Positions 43,444-51,769 of a stretch of 64,000 bases of DNA are shown in pieces. A program made the position numbers and the translations under genes. The notes under the pieces were generated by a model. It saw nothing but the letters and a program-made list of their open reading frames with translations. It did no database searches and was not told the origin of the DNA. How positions within the stretch are numbered: position 1 is the first letter of the stretch; each line of letters opens with the position of its first letter. Origin of the DNA: Shimazuella soli (GTDB taxonomy: Bacteria; Bacillota; Bacilli; Thermoactinomycetales; Thermoactinomycetaceae); assembly GCF_022511585.1 (NCBI RefSeq), contig NZ_JAKWBN010000001.1, forward strand, positions 544,269 to 608,268, read 5' to 3'.

Positions 43444-43914
43444 ATGAATGAAAGAGTACAAGCGGTAGAGCAAATACTTCAAGATATTGGACATTCCCAT
43501 GAAATCGTGACATTACCAGATGATGCTCATACGGCCCTTGCGGCAGCAGAGGCGATTGGATGTGAAGTCGCACAGATTGCTAAATCTATCATCTTTCGTT
43601 TAGAGCTATCAGAAACTGCGTTGTTAGTGGTAGCAAGTGGAATAAATCGGATTGATGAATCGAAAGTAGAGACCATAGTAGGAGAAAAACTGGCCAAAGC
43701 AGATGCAAACTTTGTCAGAAAACAAACTGGCTTTGTCATCGGTGGAGTAGCACCGATTGGGCACAGCAACCCCATACAGATTTTGATCGATGAAGATTTA
43801 TTGCAGTATGAAACCATATGGGCAGCGGCAGGACATCCGAAAACAGTGTTCCAAATGACACCTGAGGAATTGGTGGAGATGACAGGTGGAAAAGTAGTAC
43901 AGGTGAAAAAATGA
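43444..43914 (+). CDS. YbaK/EbsC family aminoacyl-tRNA deacylase
   Basis: A 156-residue trans-editing-type protein with the INS/ProXp fold: AAEAIGCEVAQIAKSIIFR with the key Lys near residue 44, VVASGINRID, FVIGGVAPIGHSN and AAGHPKTVFQMTPEELVEMTGG. The family hydrolyses mischarged aminoacyl-tRNAs such as Cys- or Ala-tRNA-Pro; the exact substrate of this branch is unclear. GAGG lies 10 nt before ATG 43444. It lies 30 bp after leuA and is followed by a shared terminator, so the two are probably co-transcribed. Confidence 0.88.
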   Translation: MNERVQAVEQILQDIGHSHEIVTLPDDAHTALAAAEAIGCEVAQIAKSIIFRLELSETALLVVASGINRIDESKVETIVGEKLAKADANFVRKQTGFVIGGVAPIGHSNPIQILIDEDLLQYETIWAAAGHPKTVFQMTPEELVEMTGGKVVQVKK

Positions 43915-43952
43915 GAAGAAGATCATTTTAAGAATCAGTATGATCATTTGCA

Positions 43953-43981
43953 GCACCTCTCGATTTAAGAGAGGTGCTTTT
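43953..43981. terminator. Bidirectional terminator
   Basis: GCACCTCTC pairs with GAGAGGTGC (9 bp) around 7 nt, between converging genes. Confidence 0.9.
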
Positions 43982-43983
43982 AC

Positions 43984-45345
43984 TTATGAACCTACCGCAC
44001 TGTCTTTATCTTTTGGGATCCATCCGCGACCATAAAACCGCAGAATAGCGAAGATACAAAGAATGAGCCAGTATCCCATTTCGACAAAGTACAAGCTCTG
44101 GTAGTTCCATTGGTTGTTGATTGCGATCCACACACCCATACAGAAACAAATGGAACTGATGAGATCAGTCAAAATCAGCCATTTGTTGTACGTAACCCCG
44201 TTGAGGGATTGCTTTGCACACATATAAATGCCCCAAATGCTATCCATGATGACCAGCATCATAAGCATCCAGTAACTCATATGTGCGATGTGTGAGTTAT
44301 GGGTAAAGATTTGGATAATCCACTTGCCTGTCAGCAGTTCCAGTGTCAGCAGGAACCCGCATGCTCCAACCATCACTTTGATTGCCCAATTGCAGTAGCG
44401 CAGGGAGTTTTTATAGTTTTTCATCCCATATTGCTCTGCTACCAATGGGTTCAGTGCACTGGAAAATCCAACGACCCAAGCGACATCGATGGCATTTTTA
44501 ATCTGCCATGCGATACGATTGGCAGCGAAGGCATCTTCACTTCCAAGCTTCAACATAGCATAGTTGAAGGTGTTGGCGACAGCCCATCCAGCCAAAAGGG
44601 ATACTGCGTTAGGCAGTGATTGGCTGATGATTTTTTTCTGTAGTGTCCAGTTGACTTTCATGGAAAAGCCAACATAGGAAAACGCTTTTATCAGCATCTT
44701 TCGCCACGTATAAACAGCACCAAACGTAGTGGCGAGAACCGTTGCCCAAGCTGCGCCTCTAACTCCTTGATGCAGAGGGAAGATAAAGAGGTAATCGAGC
44801 GGCAGATGAATAAGATTCATTCTCCAGCCAGCTTGAAAGACAGACGTACTGTCTTGAACACCTCTAAGGATAGCTCCCATCGTTTGCATAAGCCATGTTA
44901 CGATGGAGCAGCCTCCGACGATACGGATATAGGTAGAGGCTTCTGCTGAGGTTTGAGCGTCTACACTGAAGTAGGAAACCATCTCATGTGCAAAACAGAT
45001 GATTGCAAGACCACCAAGCAGACCTAGAACAGTGGTTAGAATCAAACCTTGCACAGCAACGAGTCTGATCTGGTCATCCCGATTTTCCAATGGTTCGTCG
45101 TTTTTTAGAAGATTTTTACCACCTGTGCTCTGTGCCACAAAAGCACAGGTGGAGTTGGATACTGAGAATGCTACAGTGGCAATGGTTCCTAGGATCGTAG
45201 TACAGATTCCCACTGCGCTTACAGCTGCCAGACTGATTTTTGCGACGAATACAGCATCGACGAGGTTGAGGCTCAGTTGGAAGACTTGCGTGAGAATGTT
45301 GGGCCACGCCTGTTTCCATAGGTTTTTTACATACGGAAGGGACAC
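43984..45345 (-). CDS. MATE family efflux protein
   Basis: A 453-residue membrane protein with twelve helices in two MATE halves: PNILTQVFQLSLNLVDAVFVAK at residues 10-32 and the matching second half near SLPNAVSLLAGWAVANTFNY. IRIVGGCSIVTWLMQTMGAILRGVQDS and GFSSALNPLVAEQYG are typical of the family. GTG 45345 is the start, with AGGAG 5 nt upstream; the frame extends 28 codons further with no site. MATE proteins expel cationic drugs or natural products using Na+ or H+ gradients. The substrate is unknown. Confidence 0.88.
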   Translation of the reverse strand: MSLPYVKNLWKQAWPNILTQVFQLSLNLVDAVFVAKISLAAVSAVGICTTILGTIATVAFSVSNSTCAFVAQSTGGKNLLKNDEPLENRDDQIRLVAVQGLILTTVLGLLGGLAIICFAHEMVSYFSVDAQTSAEASTYIRIVGGCSIVTWLMQTMGAILRGVQDSTSVFQAGWRMNLIHLPLDYLFIFPLHQGVRGAAWATVLATTFGAVYTWRKMLIKAFSYVGFSMKVNWTLQKKIISQSLPNAVSLLAGWAVANTFNYAMLKLGSEDAFAANRIAWQIKNAIDVAWVVGFSSALNPLVAEQYGMKNYKNSLRYCNWAIKVMVGACGFLLTLELLTGKWIIQIFTHNSHIAHMSYWMLMMLVIMDSIWGIYMCAKQSLNGVTYNKWLILTDLISSICFCMGVWIAINNQWNYQSLYFVEMGYWLILCIFAILRFYGRGWIPKDKDSAVGS

Positions 45346-45824
45346 TTGAACTCCTAGGTAAAAATAGACAGTAATAGTGTGGATAGAATGATTATACCAT
45401 TTAGTTGATTGAATATTAGTAACAGTCAAGAGTTTTATTATAAAGATAATGGCTAGTGTTGGAGTTACTATTCTGTTAGGAAATATAGAAATAATTATTC
45501 TTTAAATGAAATTAGCCGAATATTAAATGGATTTTTCTTTTTTAAAATTAATATCAATTAAATGAATTTCAAAATTTCCCATAGCCATACTTATGCCTTG
45601 TCTGAGGTACAGATCTTCGCTTTGTATTTTATGATTCATTTTCGTTCGGATAGAATATAATTCTATTTTAAAATATATTGATGAAATATAATATTATTTC
45701 TATAATGATTTTAAATATACTTTCAAACTATAGAAAAGGAGGTTAAGCTTGGTAATTTAAAAAATAAAAATACTACAAAAATCCAACCAGTTGTTTGCGA
45801 ATTTACAAAAAGCAGGTGAACGTT
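45346..45824. other. AT-rich intergenic stretch
   Basis: No gene. A strong GGAGGTTAAGC site at 45738 leads only to a four-codon frame (TTG GTA ATT TAA), probably chance or a relic of the decayed gene downstream. Confidence 0.4.
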
Positions 45825-46242
45825 TTGAGTGTCCTCATAATTAATCACTACCCTCATGAGTTAACCCCATATGAGCAGCTTTATGAATCGTTAGACGAAC
45901 AATTGGTTCTACTAACCGATACGGAGTCAATAGATACGTATCCCCGAGAAGCATATGCCCATATAGAGGCATTTGATAATTTCCTATAATGAAATGGTGA
46001 TCGAACGGGCTATTCAACTTCATAACGTTTATCAATTCCGAAAAGTGGTTGCTCTCTATGAATTTGATTTATTGCGTGCGGTGGAATTGCGTGAACCCTT
46101 AAATATTGAAGGACAGACTGTAGAAAGTGCTACTCAGTATCGGGATAAAGTGATTATGAAAGAAAAAGTAGCCGCACATGGACTGCGTGTTCCCAAAAAC
46201 AAACGAATAGACGAAATACAAGAGAAAAACAATAATCGCTGA
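45825..46242 (+). pseudogene. ATP-grasp ligase, N-terminal remnant with frameshift
   Basis: TTG 45825 with AGGTG upstream starts SVLIINHYPHELTPYEQLYE, then stops at 45987. One base shifted, the sequence continues with SYNEMVIERAIQLHNVYQFR, LREPLNIEGQTVESATQYRD and KVIMKEKVAAHGLRVPKNK. The last part is the start of an ATP-grasp domain (RDKxxMKxxxxxxGLxVP). The ATP-grasp core is absent. It ends where the opposing MFS relic begins, as if a deletion joined them. ATP-grasp plus MFS pairs often make and export modified amino acids or dipeptides. Confidence 0.7.
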
Positions 46243-46990
46243 TTTCATGGCATAAAGAATGGCATAAAAATCGAAGCTTTGCTCTTTTAGAACGATCGGT
46301 AGGGTAGTTTCAAGCTGGATAAAGATCGTAAAAAAGATCAAACCTGCGATGACATACCAAAAGAGCGTTCGATCTTGGTATAAAACTCTAACTGTATCCT
46401 TTAATGCAGGTAGCTGCTTTCGCTCACCAACTGCTAGTGGCTCCCTCCACAACAGATCTAGCACAACTAAACAGCTAAGACCTACACCTACCCAAACAAA
46501 CAACAAACTGATTGGAGTAACTAACGACCCAACTAATGGTCCTAGAGCCATGGCACTTGTAAGAGCAATAAAGTTATAGTTAGCTACCCGGGAACGATCA
46601 CTTGGTAGTACAACTAAGAAGATTCGGTCCAAAAGAATTACATCCATCACACATCGACAAAGACCATTAGCAACTACAAGTAGGATTAACACAAAGAAAT
46701 TGGTAGATAAGCTAAATCCAAAGAACGTTAAAGCCCAAATAGCTAGTATAAATTGGTATAACTTTTTAGAATTCCAGCGATCAGAAAAATAACCGATTAC
46801 TGGACCGCCAAAAGCCCCCATTATCCAGCCTATTCCCACAATCCACCCAATTTGTTCTTCGTTTAAATGTAAACTTTGTAAGTAAATAACCATAAACGGT
46901 AGGATCATAAAGACGATGAAACGAGACAAGAAACTTACGATGATTAAGTAGTTGATCATAGTGTTGTTGGGAAGAACGTGAGAAACTCAT
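46240..46990 (-). pseudogene. MFS exporter, truncated and frameshifted
   Basis: The ribosome site AAAGGGGTG and ATG 46990 begin MSFSRSSQQ; a shift near 46970 is needed to enter the main frame NYLIIVSFLSRFIVFMILPF. This continues as an MFS protein (IVGIGWIMGAFGGPVIGYFSDRW, the motif A loop) with about seven helices. After QSFDFYAILYAMKSA (about 46240) the homology ends; what follows is antisense of the ATP-grasp relic. About 160 residues are missing. It was probably the exporter of the pair. Confidence 0.75.
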
Positions 46991-47340
46991 CAATATTCAC
47001 CCCTTTTATTTATGAATTATATTTCTATTCTATCAGGAGTGCATTTTATAAATAAATATAAATATTTACTTCAGTTGAGCAAATTTACTAACATTTTGTT
47101 CCAAATTCGCAGTTATATATGTAAATTTTAGAAAAGTATACACTCTTTGGCTTATCTGTCATCATACCATTGTTGTTCTTAGTTCCTTTTTATTCATAGC
47201 AAAGTATTCAATGAAGAAGCAGATCCCAGACGAAGAAACATTGGATGTTAATGGTCTTTATGAAGAATGAATGAAATAGTCAAAAAGCAACAAATAGATA
47301 TTTTCCAAAGTAATAGGAACCTTTTTTGTTTATTTTTTAG
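46991..47340. other. AT-rich intergenic stretch
   Basis: A 19-codon frame (MKKQIPDEETLDVNGLYEE, 47211-47270) has no ribosome site. Nothing else is supportable. Confidence 0.4.
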
Positions 47341-47597
47341 GAGCTTGTTGCATTATTCGTCTCAAAAGCGCAGATGTGCACCTAAGCCTTGGGCACAAGT
47401 CTCGCTAGGTCGCTGTGCTCCTAGTCTCGCTTTGTGTGGGTGGAGCGTCCTTTGTGTTTTTTTAACAACAGACGCGGAAAACACACACATCCCGGGTTTC
47501 CCCGCTCGCGAAGCGGAACCGGAGGTTCCAAAGTAATACTTTTTGGGGTGGATCAGCGACCTTATCCAGTGTTCAAATCTATTTATGCAACAGGCTC
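47341..47597. mobile_element. MITE-like element (257 bp) with terminal inverted repeats
   Basis: The ends GAGCTTGTTGCATTA and, in reverse complement, GAGCCTGTTGCATAA form 15-bp inverted repeats with two differences. TTAG flanks both sides (47337-47340 and 47598-47601), which fits a 4-bp target duplication. The interior is far richer in GC than its surroundings and full of small hairpins, with no transposase. Such elements are moved by a related full-length IS elsewhere. Confidence 0.65.
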
Positions 47598-47703
47598 TTA
47601 GCAATAGGCCCATTATTATTTTTTTAGACAAGGAAAGAGATTTCATTTTCGAATTCGTTAAGGGACATATACTTTGTTTATCCTATCAAAAATTTATTTT
47701 CTA

Positions 47704-47740
47704 TCTAATAGAGTAAAAATGAATATAATTGCTCTATCTA
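47704..47740 (+). promoter_or_regulatory. Imperfect inverted repeat upstream of the desaturase, copy 1
   Basis: ATAGAGTAA (47708-47716) is repeated inverted as ATTGCTCTAT (47728-47737) with one G-U-type change. It resembles the perfect copy at 47824-47861, so both may bind the same regulator. Confidence 0.45.
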
Positions 47741-47823
47741 TATAATCAATCTATTAGAATAGTGTGAATGAACCAGATTACACATAGGTTTTAAACAACA
47801 AAAAAATATATTGATTTATTCTT

Positions 47824-47861
47824 TCTGATAGAGTAATCTAGATGATAATTACTCTATCAGA
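47824..47861 (+). promoter_or_regulatory. Perfect 14-bp inverted repeat overlapping the desaturase promoter
   Basis: TCTGATAGAGTAAT (47824-47837) and ATTACTCTATCAGA (47848-47861) are perfect inverted repeats 10 nt apart. TTGATT (47811-47816) and TAATCT (47834-47839), 17 nt apart, form a plausible promoter whose -10 box lies in the left arm. It looks like an operator, though it could also fold as an RNA hairpin in the leader. Confidence 0.6.
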
Positions 47862-47947
47862 AAAAGTAATTTGAGTGCAGAAATATTCAATTCGTCGATC
47901 AAGGGAATTTATAGGAGAAAAAATGATGAAATTAGGAGGATTTATAA

Positions 47948-48961
47948 ATGATTGAACATGATAAAGGTAATTGGCGACAGATGATCGCCCCATATGAAAA
48001 ATCCAATACAAAACGTAGTATTTGGCAATTATGTAATACATTTATTCCTTTTGTAATACTATGGTATGCAACTTATTGGAGCTTGTCTGTGTCTTATTGG
48101 CTGACTTTGCCTTTAGCAACTATAACAGGAGCCATTTTAGTTCGCATCTTTATTATTTTTCATGATTGTTGTCATGGATCTTTCTTTGCTAGTAGAAAGG
48201 CAAATCGGATCGTAGGTACGATTACAGGCATACTCACTTTTTGCCCATATGATCAATGGAAATACAGCCATTCCCGTCACCATGCTACTAGCGGTAACTT
48301 GGACAAGCATGGAGAAGGAGATATTTGGACACTTACAGTAGAAGAGTATTTGGCATTGCCAAAATGGAAACGTATCGCTTATCGACTTTATCGTAATCCC
48401 GTCGTGATGTTTGGGCTAGGTCCCATCTATATCTTTCTTATCGATTATCGATTTAATCGCAAAGGTGCAAAACAGAAAGAGAAAAATAATACGTATCTAA
48501 CGAATGCTGCCATTGTTGGGATAGTAGCTTTCTTCTGCTGGTTAATTGGTTGGAAAGCATTTTTACTTGTACAAGGACCTATTTTTTTCATCTCTGGGTT
48601 AATCGGGGTTTGGTTGTTCTATGTTCAACACCAATTTGAAGGAGCTTACTTTGAAAAAGAAGAAAATTGGAATCACGTGGATGCTGCCCTGCAAGGAAGT
48701 TCCTTTTATAAATTACCACTTATTTTACAGTGGTTCACTGGGAATATTGGTTTTCACCACATCCATCACTTAAGTAGTCGTGTTCCCAATTATTATCTGG
48801 ATAAAGCACATAAAGAAAACGAATTATTTCAAGATGTTGCACCTGTTACTTTTTTTTCGAGCTTCAAATCATTACGATTTAAAATTTGGGATGAGAATCG
48901 GAAAAAATTAATGAGTTTTGGATATATCAAAAAGTTCCTCCACAGCAAAAAAATAAGCTAA
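47948..48961 (+). CDS. Membrane fatty acid desaturase (Des-like)
   Basis: An acyl-lipid desaturase that introduces double bonds into membrane fatty acids. The three His boxes of the di-iron centre are HDCCHGS (near residue 77), HSRHHATSG (near 112) and HHIHHLSS (near 277), separated by membrane helices. The 337-residue length and box spacing match the Bacillus Delta-5 type. AGGAGG is ideally placed before the ATG. DesKR-like genes are not adjacent, so cold regulation would have to act from elsewhere, perhaps through the inverted repeats upstream. Confidence 0.93.
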   Translation: MIEHDKGNWRQMIAPYEKSNTKRSIWQLCNTFIPFVILWYATYWSLSVSYWLTLPLATITGAILVRIFIIFHDCCHGSFFASRKANRIVGTITGILTFCPYDQWKYSHSRHHATSGNLDKHGEGDIWTLTVEEYLALPKWKRIAYRLYRNPVVMFGLGPIYIFLIDYRFNRKGAKQKEKNNTYLTNAAIVGIVAFFCWLIGWKAFLLVQGPIFFISGLIGVWLFYVQHQFEGAYFEKEENWNHVDAALQGSSFYKLPLILQWFTGNIGFHHIHHLSSRVPNYYLDKAHKENELFQDVAPVTFFSSFKSLRFKIWDENRKKLMSFGYIKKFLHSKKIS

Positions 48962-49050
48962 CAAATTATGTCTTTTTATTCTGCGATTCCTCACTATAAT
49001 AGAAGAATAGGCTTACATGTGGATTGATCATGCGTTAGGAGGGAAAAAAC

Positions 49051-49374
49051 ATTCGAAGTGATATTATTCGTGGACATTTGGACTCCATTATCTTGCGGCT
49101 GATATTGGAGAAGGATCGATATGGTTATGAGATATCCAAGGAAATTAGCGAGCGCACAAATGATCGATTTCACATAAAAGAAGCAACACTATATGCAGTT
49201 TTCCAACGGTTAAACCGGAAAGAACTTATCGAATCTTACTACGGCAGTATTACACACGGTAGCAAGCGGAAATATTATCGAATCACTCCACTGGGAAAAG
49301 CCTATTTGCATGAAATAGCTAAGGAATGGCAGGAGACAAAAGATATCATTGATCTGTTTATGGAGGGAATGTGA
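49051..49374 (+). CDS. PadR-family transcriptional regulator with apparent AUU start
   Basis: A 107-residue winged-helix regulator: RSDIIRGHLDSIILRLILEK, then DRYGYEISKEIS, then FHIKEATLYAVFQRLNRKEL, YYRITPLGKAYL. The ribosome site AGGAGGG (49037-49043) is 7 nt before ATT at 49051, and ATT CGA AGT GAT gives the normal PadR start (MRSDIIRGH). There is no in-frame ATG, GTG or TTG before 49078, which lies too far from the site and would cut off the first helix. AUU initiation is therefore the best reading. The stop is immediately followed by the HAAS gene. Confidence 0.85.
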   Translation: MRSDIIRGHLDSIILRLILEKDRYGYEISKEISERTNDRFHIKEATLYAVFQRLNRKELIESYYGSITHGSKRKYYRITPLGKAYLHEIAKEWQETKDIIDLFMEGM

Positions 49375-49776
49375 GTGAAGACGTTAAAACAACATGTGGA
49401 GAGACTTTTTAAGGATGTCCCGGAAAGTGATGAGAAAAAGACAATCATACATGAGATTGTAGAAAATTTAGAGGAAAAAGTACAAGATTTAATGGCTGAT
49501 GGGAAAGCAGAAGAAGATGCCATTAATAAAGTAATTGTTGAATTCGGTGACGTGCAAGAAATTAAACAAGAGCTGATGCAAAAAACTCTTTCTCCCAAAA
49601 AGAATATGTCTAAAGTAAATCTAGGTTTTTCCATATGGGGAAGTCTGTTGATCATTGCTTTGTTTGTTTTTGCTAACTTTTACTACACTCCTCATGAAAT
49701 TTGGTTCGTTTATCCAACATTTGTCGTTTTGTGGTGGCCCTTATCCATGTTGTTTATTTGGATGAGATCTAGATAG
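49375..49776 (+). CDS. HAAS/DUF1700-type membrane protein, PadR partner
   Basis: A 133-residue protein starting at GTG 49375, right after the padR stop. The N-terminal half has the HAAS pattern (a helical domain found beside PadR regulators): KKTIIHEIVENLEEKVQDLM, then GKAEEDAINKVIVEFGD. Two membrane helices follow (about 85-103 and 110-128). The family is a presumed sensor working with PadR; what it senses is unknown. The two genes form a tight operon just downstream of the desaturase. Confidence 0.82.
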   Translation: MKTLKQHVERLFKDVPESDEKKTIIHEIVENLEEKVQDLMADGKAEEDAINKVIVEFGDVQEIKQELMQKTLSPKKNMSKVNLGFSIWGSLLIIALFVFANFYYTPHEIWFVYPTFVVLWWPLSMLFIWMRSR

Positions 49777-49879
49777 GGAGTGAGGGCGACTCTCCACCAT
49801 TCGATTTCCCTCTTCTTTTTCGCCTATGAGATTCAAAGAAAGGTATACATATGGTAAAAGATATATAACAAAAAAAGTA

Positions 49880-49919
49880 AAACTGCCGTTCAGAAGATTA
49901 GGCGAACGACAGTTTTTTT
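49880..49919. terminator. Bidirectional terminator
   Basis: AAACTGcCGTTC pairs with GAACGaCAGTTT around a 12-nt loop, with T7 on the plus side; it lies between converging operons. Confidence 0.85.
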
Positions 49920-49927
49920 GTGCAATC

Positions 49928-50392
49928 TCACTTAGATGGCCAAATAGCTTCTAGTAATATCCCATTGGTTTTGTCGATAAAGATCATATCTTTTAAAGAC
50001 TCAATCTCATATATGTCCGTCATTTCTACTTCATTTTTCAGTAACCGCTCACGTAAGATAAGTGCACTGTCTTCATCAGGTAAGGAGAAAGCGATATGTT
50101 GCAATACGCCGTCGACAAAAGAATTGGTTTGAAGAGATTCAGGTCGTAGTGAACCTTTTGGGAAGGAAATAATTTTTGCATGTGGATTTTCAAAAAAATG
50201 CAAACCTAATCCGTCACAAATACCAGGCTTAATAAATCCATGTCTTCCCCTTCCACCTTTAGCTGGATAAATTTTACCGATTTCCATTCCTAGTATATCT
50301 TGATAAAAGTGAATGGTTGTATCCAGATCAGGGGTTACAATGGCAATATGATGGAATCCTCTCCAAGGGAATTTTTTTGATCCGTGACCCAT
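49928..50392 (-). CDS. VOC (glyoxalase/dioxygenase) family protein
   Basis: A 154-residue metal-dependent protein of the vicinal-oxygen-chelate superfamily. Two beta-alpha-beta-beta-beta modules are visible: GFHHIAIVTPDLDTTIHFYQ at the start (His as metal ligand, near residue 14), LHFFENP, then LQHIAFSLPDED (second His) and ILLEAIWPSK with the ligand Glu. ATG 50392 has AAAGGAT 8 nt upstream. It follows the MarR gene closely, and MarR-VOC pairs are often stress or antibiotic-response units. The substrate is unknown. Confidence 0.87.
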   Translation of the reverse strand: MGHGSKKFPWRGFHHIAIVTPDLDTTIHFYQDILGMEIGKIYPAKGGRGRHGFIKPGICDGLGLHFFENPHAKIISFPKGSLRPESLQTNSFVDGVLQHIAFSLPDEDSALILRERLLKNEVEMTDIYEIESLKDMIFIDKTNGILLEAIWPSK

Positions 50393-50406
50393 ATCTATAC
50401 ATCCTT

Positions 50407-50853
50407 TCACTTAGCTGTTAAATTTTCATAGGCTTGTTGCAACACTTTTACAGTTACTGCGATCTCCTCTAGTGGAATGTTATTTGACAACTTTTGATGT
50501 ACCAGTGATTTTGGATTTGGGAGGGAAGCCCATCTGATTTGCCCAGTTTTCGTCATCATAATTTGTTTGATTCGTCGATCCTTCGGATCTTCTTCTCTGA
50601 GAACCCAACCTTTACGAATCAGTGCATCAATCACACCAGTTAGCGTGCCGGATTCAACATTCATCTGTTCCCGTAACTTTTTTATCGAAATTTTCTTTTC
50701 TGCATCCAATATAGAAAGTACTTGCCATTGGCTATGCCCTAAGTCAAAAGGTTTTAATGTTTCACTAATACTATGGATCAAAACATGATTAAGTTGTCTT
50801 ACCCAATGACCCAATTGTTGTTCGGCTAAATCATTCAAGTGAACATCCTCCAA
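50407..50853 (-). CDS. MarR-family transcriptional regulator
   Basis: A 148-residue winged-helix repressor with LGHSQWQVLSILDAEKKISI, KKLREQMNVESGTLTGVIDALIRKGWV and the wing REEDPKDRRIKQIMMTKTG, the hallmark of MarR. It is the first gene of an operon with the VOC gene, and GGAGGATG precedes the ATG. A palindrome just upstream is a candidate autoregulatory operator. MarR proteins usually release DNA on binding phenolic or oxidising compounds. Confidence 0.92.
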   Translation of the reverse strand: MEDVHLNDLAEQQLGHWVRQLNHVLIHSISETLKPFDLGHSQWQVLSILDAEKKISIKKLREQMNVESGTLTGVIDALIRKGWVLREEDPKDRRIKQIMMTKTGQIRWASLPNPKSLVHQKLSNNIPLEEIAVTVKVLQQAYENLTAK

Positions 50854-50858
50854 AAAAA

Positions 50859-50870
50859 GAGTATGTACTC
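50859..50870 (-). promoter_or_regulatory. Candidate MarR operator
   Basis: GAGTA-TG-TACTC is a perfect palindrome 6 bp upstream of the MarR start codon, between an AT-rich -10-like TATATAATG and the ribosome site. Confidence 0.4.
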
Positions 50871-50871
50871 A

Positions 50872-51006
50872 TTATATAGGTACCGACATAATGGTACAAT
50901 GGAACGTTTGCTTCATATTGTTGGTCCATTTTAGAATGTATCTGTTCTTCCTTTCTAAATATTCCTTAACCACTTTCATTTTAAATACAACATCATATTT
51001 TGCCAT
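50872..51006 (-). pseudogene. IS3/IS150-type transposase OrfA, 5' remnant
   Basis: ATG 51006 begins MAKYDVVFKMKVVKEYLERK, the N-terminal helix-turn-helix start of IS150-group OrfA, then loses homology. Upstream, CTCCGAAAGTTGGACCAAAG resembles the left end of such elements, and GGTCCATTTTAG at about 50923-50936 may be part of the right end. About 1 kb of transposase genes is missing. Confidence 0.6.
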
Positions 51007-51090
51007 GAAAAATGCACCCTTTAAGTTAGTCTTTGGTCCAACTTTCGGAGTGCATATCAACCTTGTGTGTTTATGTAAGTGTGTATTTCG

Positions 51091-51528
51091 TTAATAACTT
51101 ACTAGTGCTGCTAGTAATAAACCAGAAACAATACTCATGCGGGAAGCGAATATTCCGATAGCAACATTTCCTTTTGGTATTTCTTCGATAACATGAAAAG
51201 GAGTGAGCCATGCAAAAAGATAAAAGATGACGACTTGAAAAACGATTCCGATCACTCCCCAAATGAGTAGATCCAAAATACTTCCAGAGTTGATGACAAC
51301 AGAGGCTACAACAATAGCGAGACCGATGATTTTTCCACTTAAATCATGTGCAGCAGCTTTGGCGGCAGCTATTTTTCGCGGGTCATCTGTAGCAGCTCCA
51401 TCTTGTATGAGACGATATTCACGATAAGGAGTTGTATAAATGAAGACAAGAATCCCTACAATTAAAATCGGTAATGCGACAACGAGATACAATAAAAAAT
51501 TTAATATCGAATCCAACTGACCGTTCAA
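51091..51528 (-). CDS. DUF350 family membrane protein
   Basis: A 145-residue protein with four membrane helices: ILNFLLYLVVALPILIVGIL, then AAAKAAAHDLSGKIIGLAIVVAS, then LLIWGVIGIVFQVVIFYLFAWL, then IFASRMSIVSGLLLAALVSY. The GxAFLASRMSIxxGLxxAAxxS-type ending is typical of DUF350 (YjfL-like). TTG 51528 has GGAGGTATTGTA in front. Function unknown; relatives occur with glutathionylspermidine-synthase-like genes, but none lies here. Confidence 0.82.
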   Translation of the reverse strand: MNGQLDSILNFLLYLVVALPILIVGILVFIYTTPYREYRLIQDGAATDDPRKIAAAKAAAHDLSGKIIGLAIVVASVVINSGSILDLLIWGVIGIVFQVVIFYLFAWLTPFHVIEEIPKGNVAIGIFASRMSIVSGLLLAALVSY

Positions 51529-51769
51529 TACAATACCTCCAATTGTTGTTTTATATTTGTGATCACTTTTAAATTACAATAGAAGTAATCAAAACAAAAG
51601 GTTATTTAGTTATTTTATTGTATTTATTTATGTATTCTTAGATTGACAAGAAAGAAGATGTAGTGAAATGTAACGTTTTTATGAACGGAATTGTCAAGGA
51701 ATAGACATTTTTCACAAAAGAATATAAATTAGGAGGAAAAGGTAAAATTTGATGACAAAGGGGATAGGC
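51529..51769. other. Divergent intergenic region (DUF350 / SulP)
   Basis: AT-rich spacer holding both promoters. No other feature. Confidence 0.4.

Noticed and set aside
45738-45760. Strong ribosome site GGAGGTTAAGC with TTG
   Set aside because: The frame stops after three codons; at most a relic.
47267-47536. 89-residue plus-strand frame
   Set aside because: It crosses the left end of the MITE and has no ribosome site; composition follows the GC-rich element.
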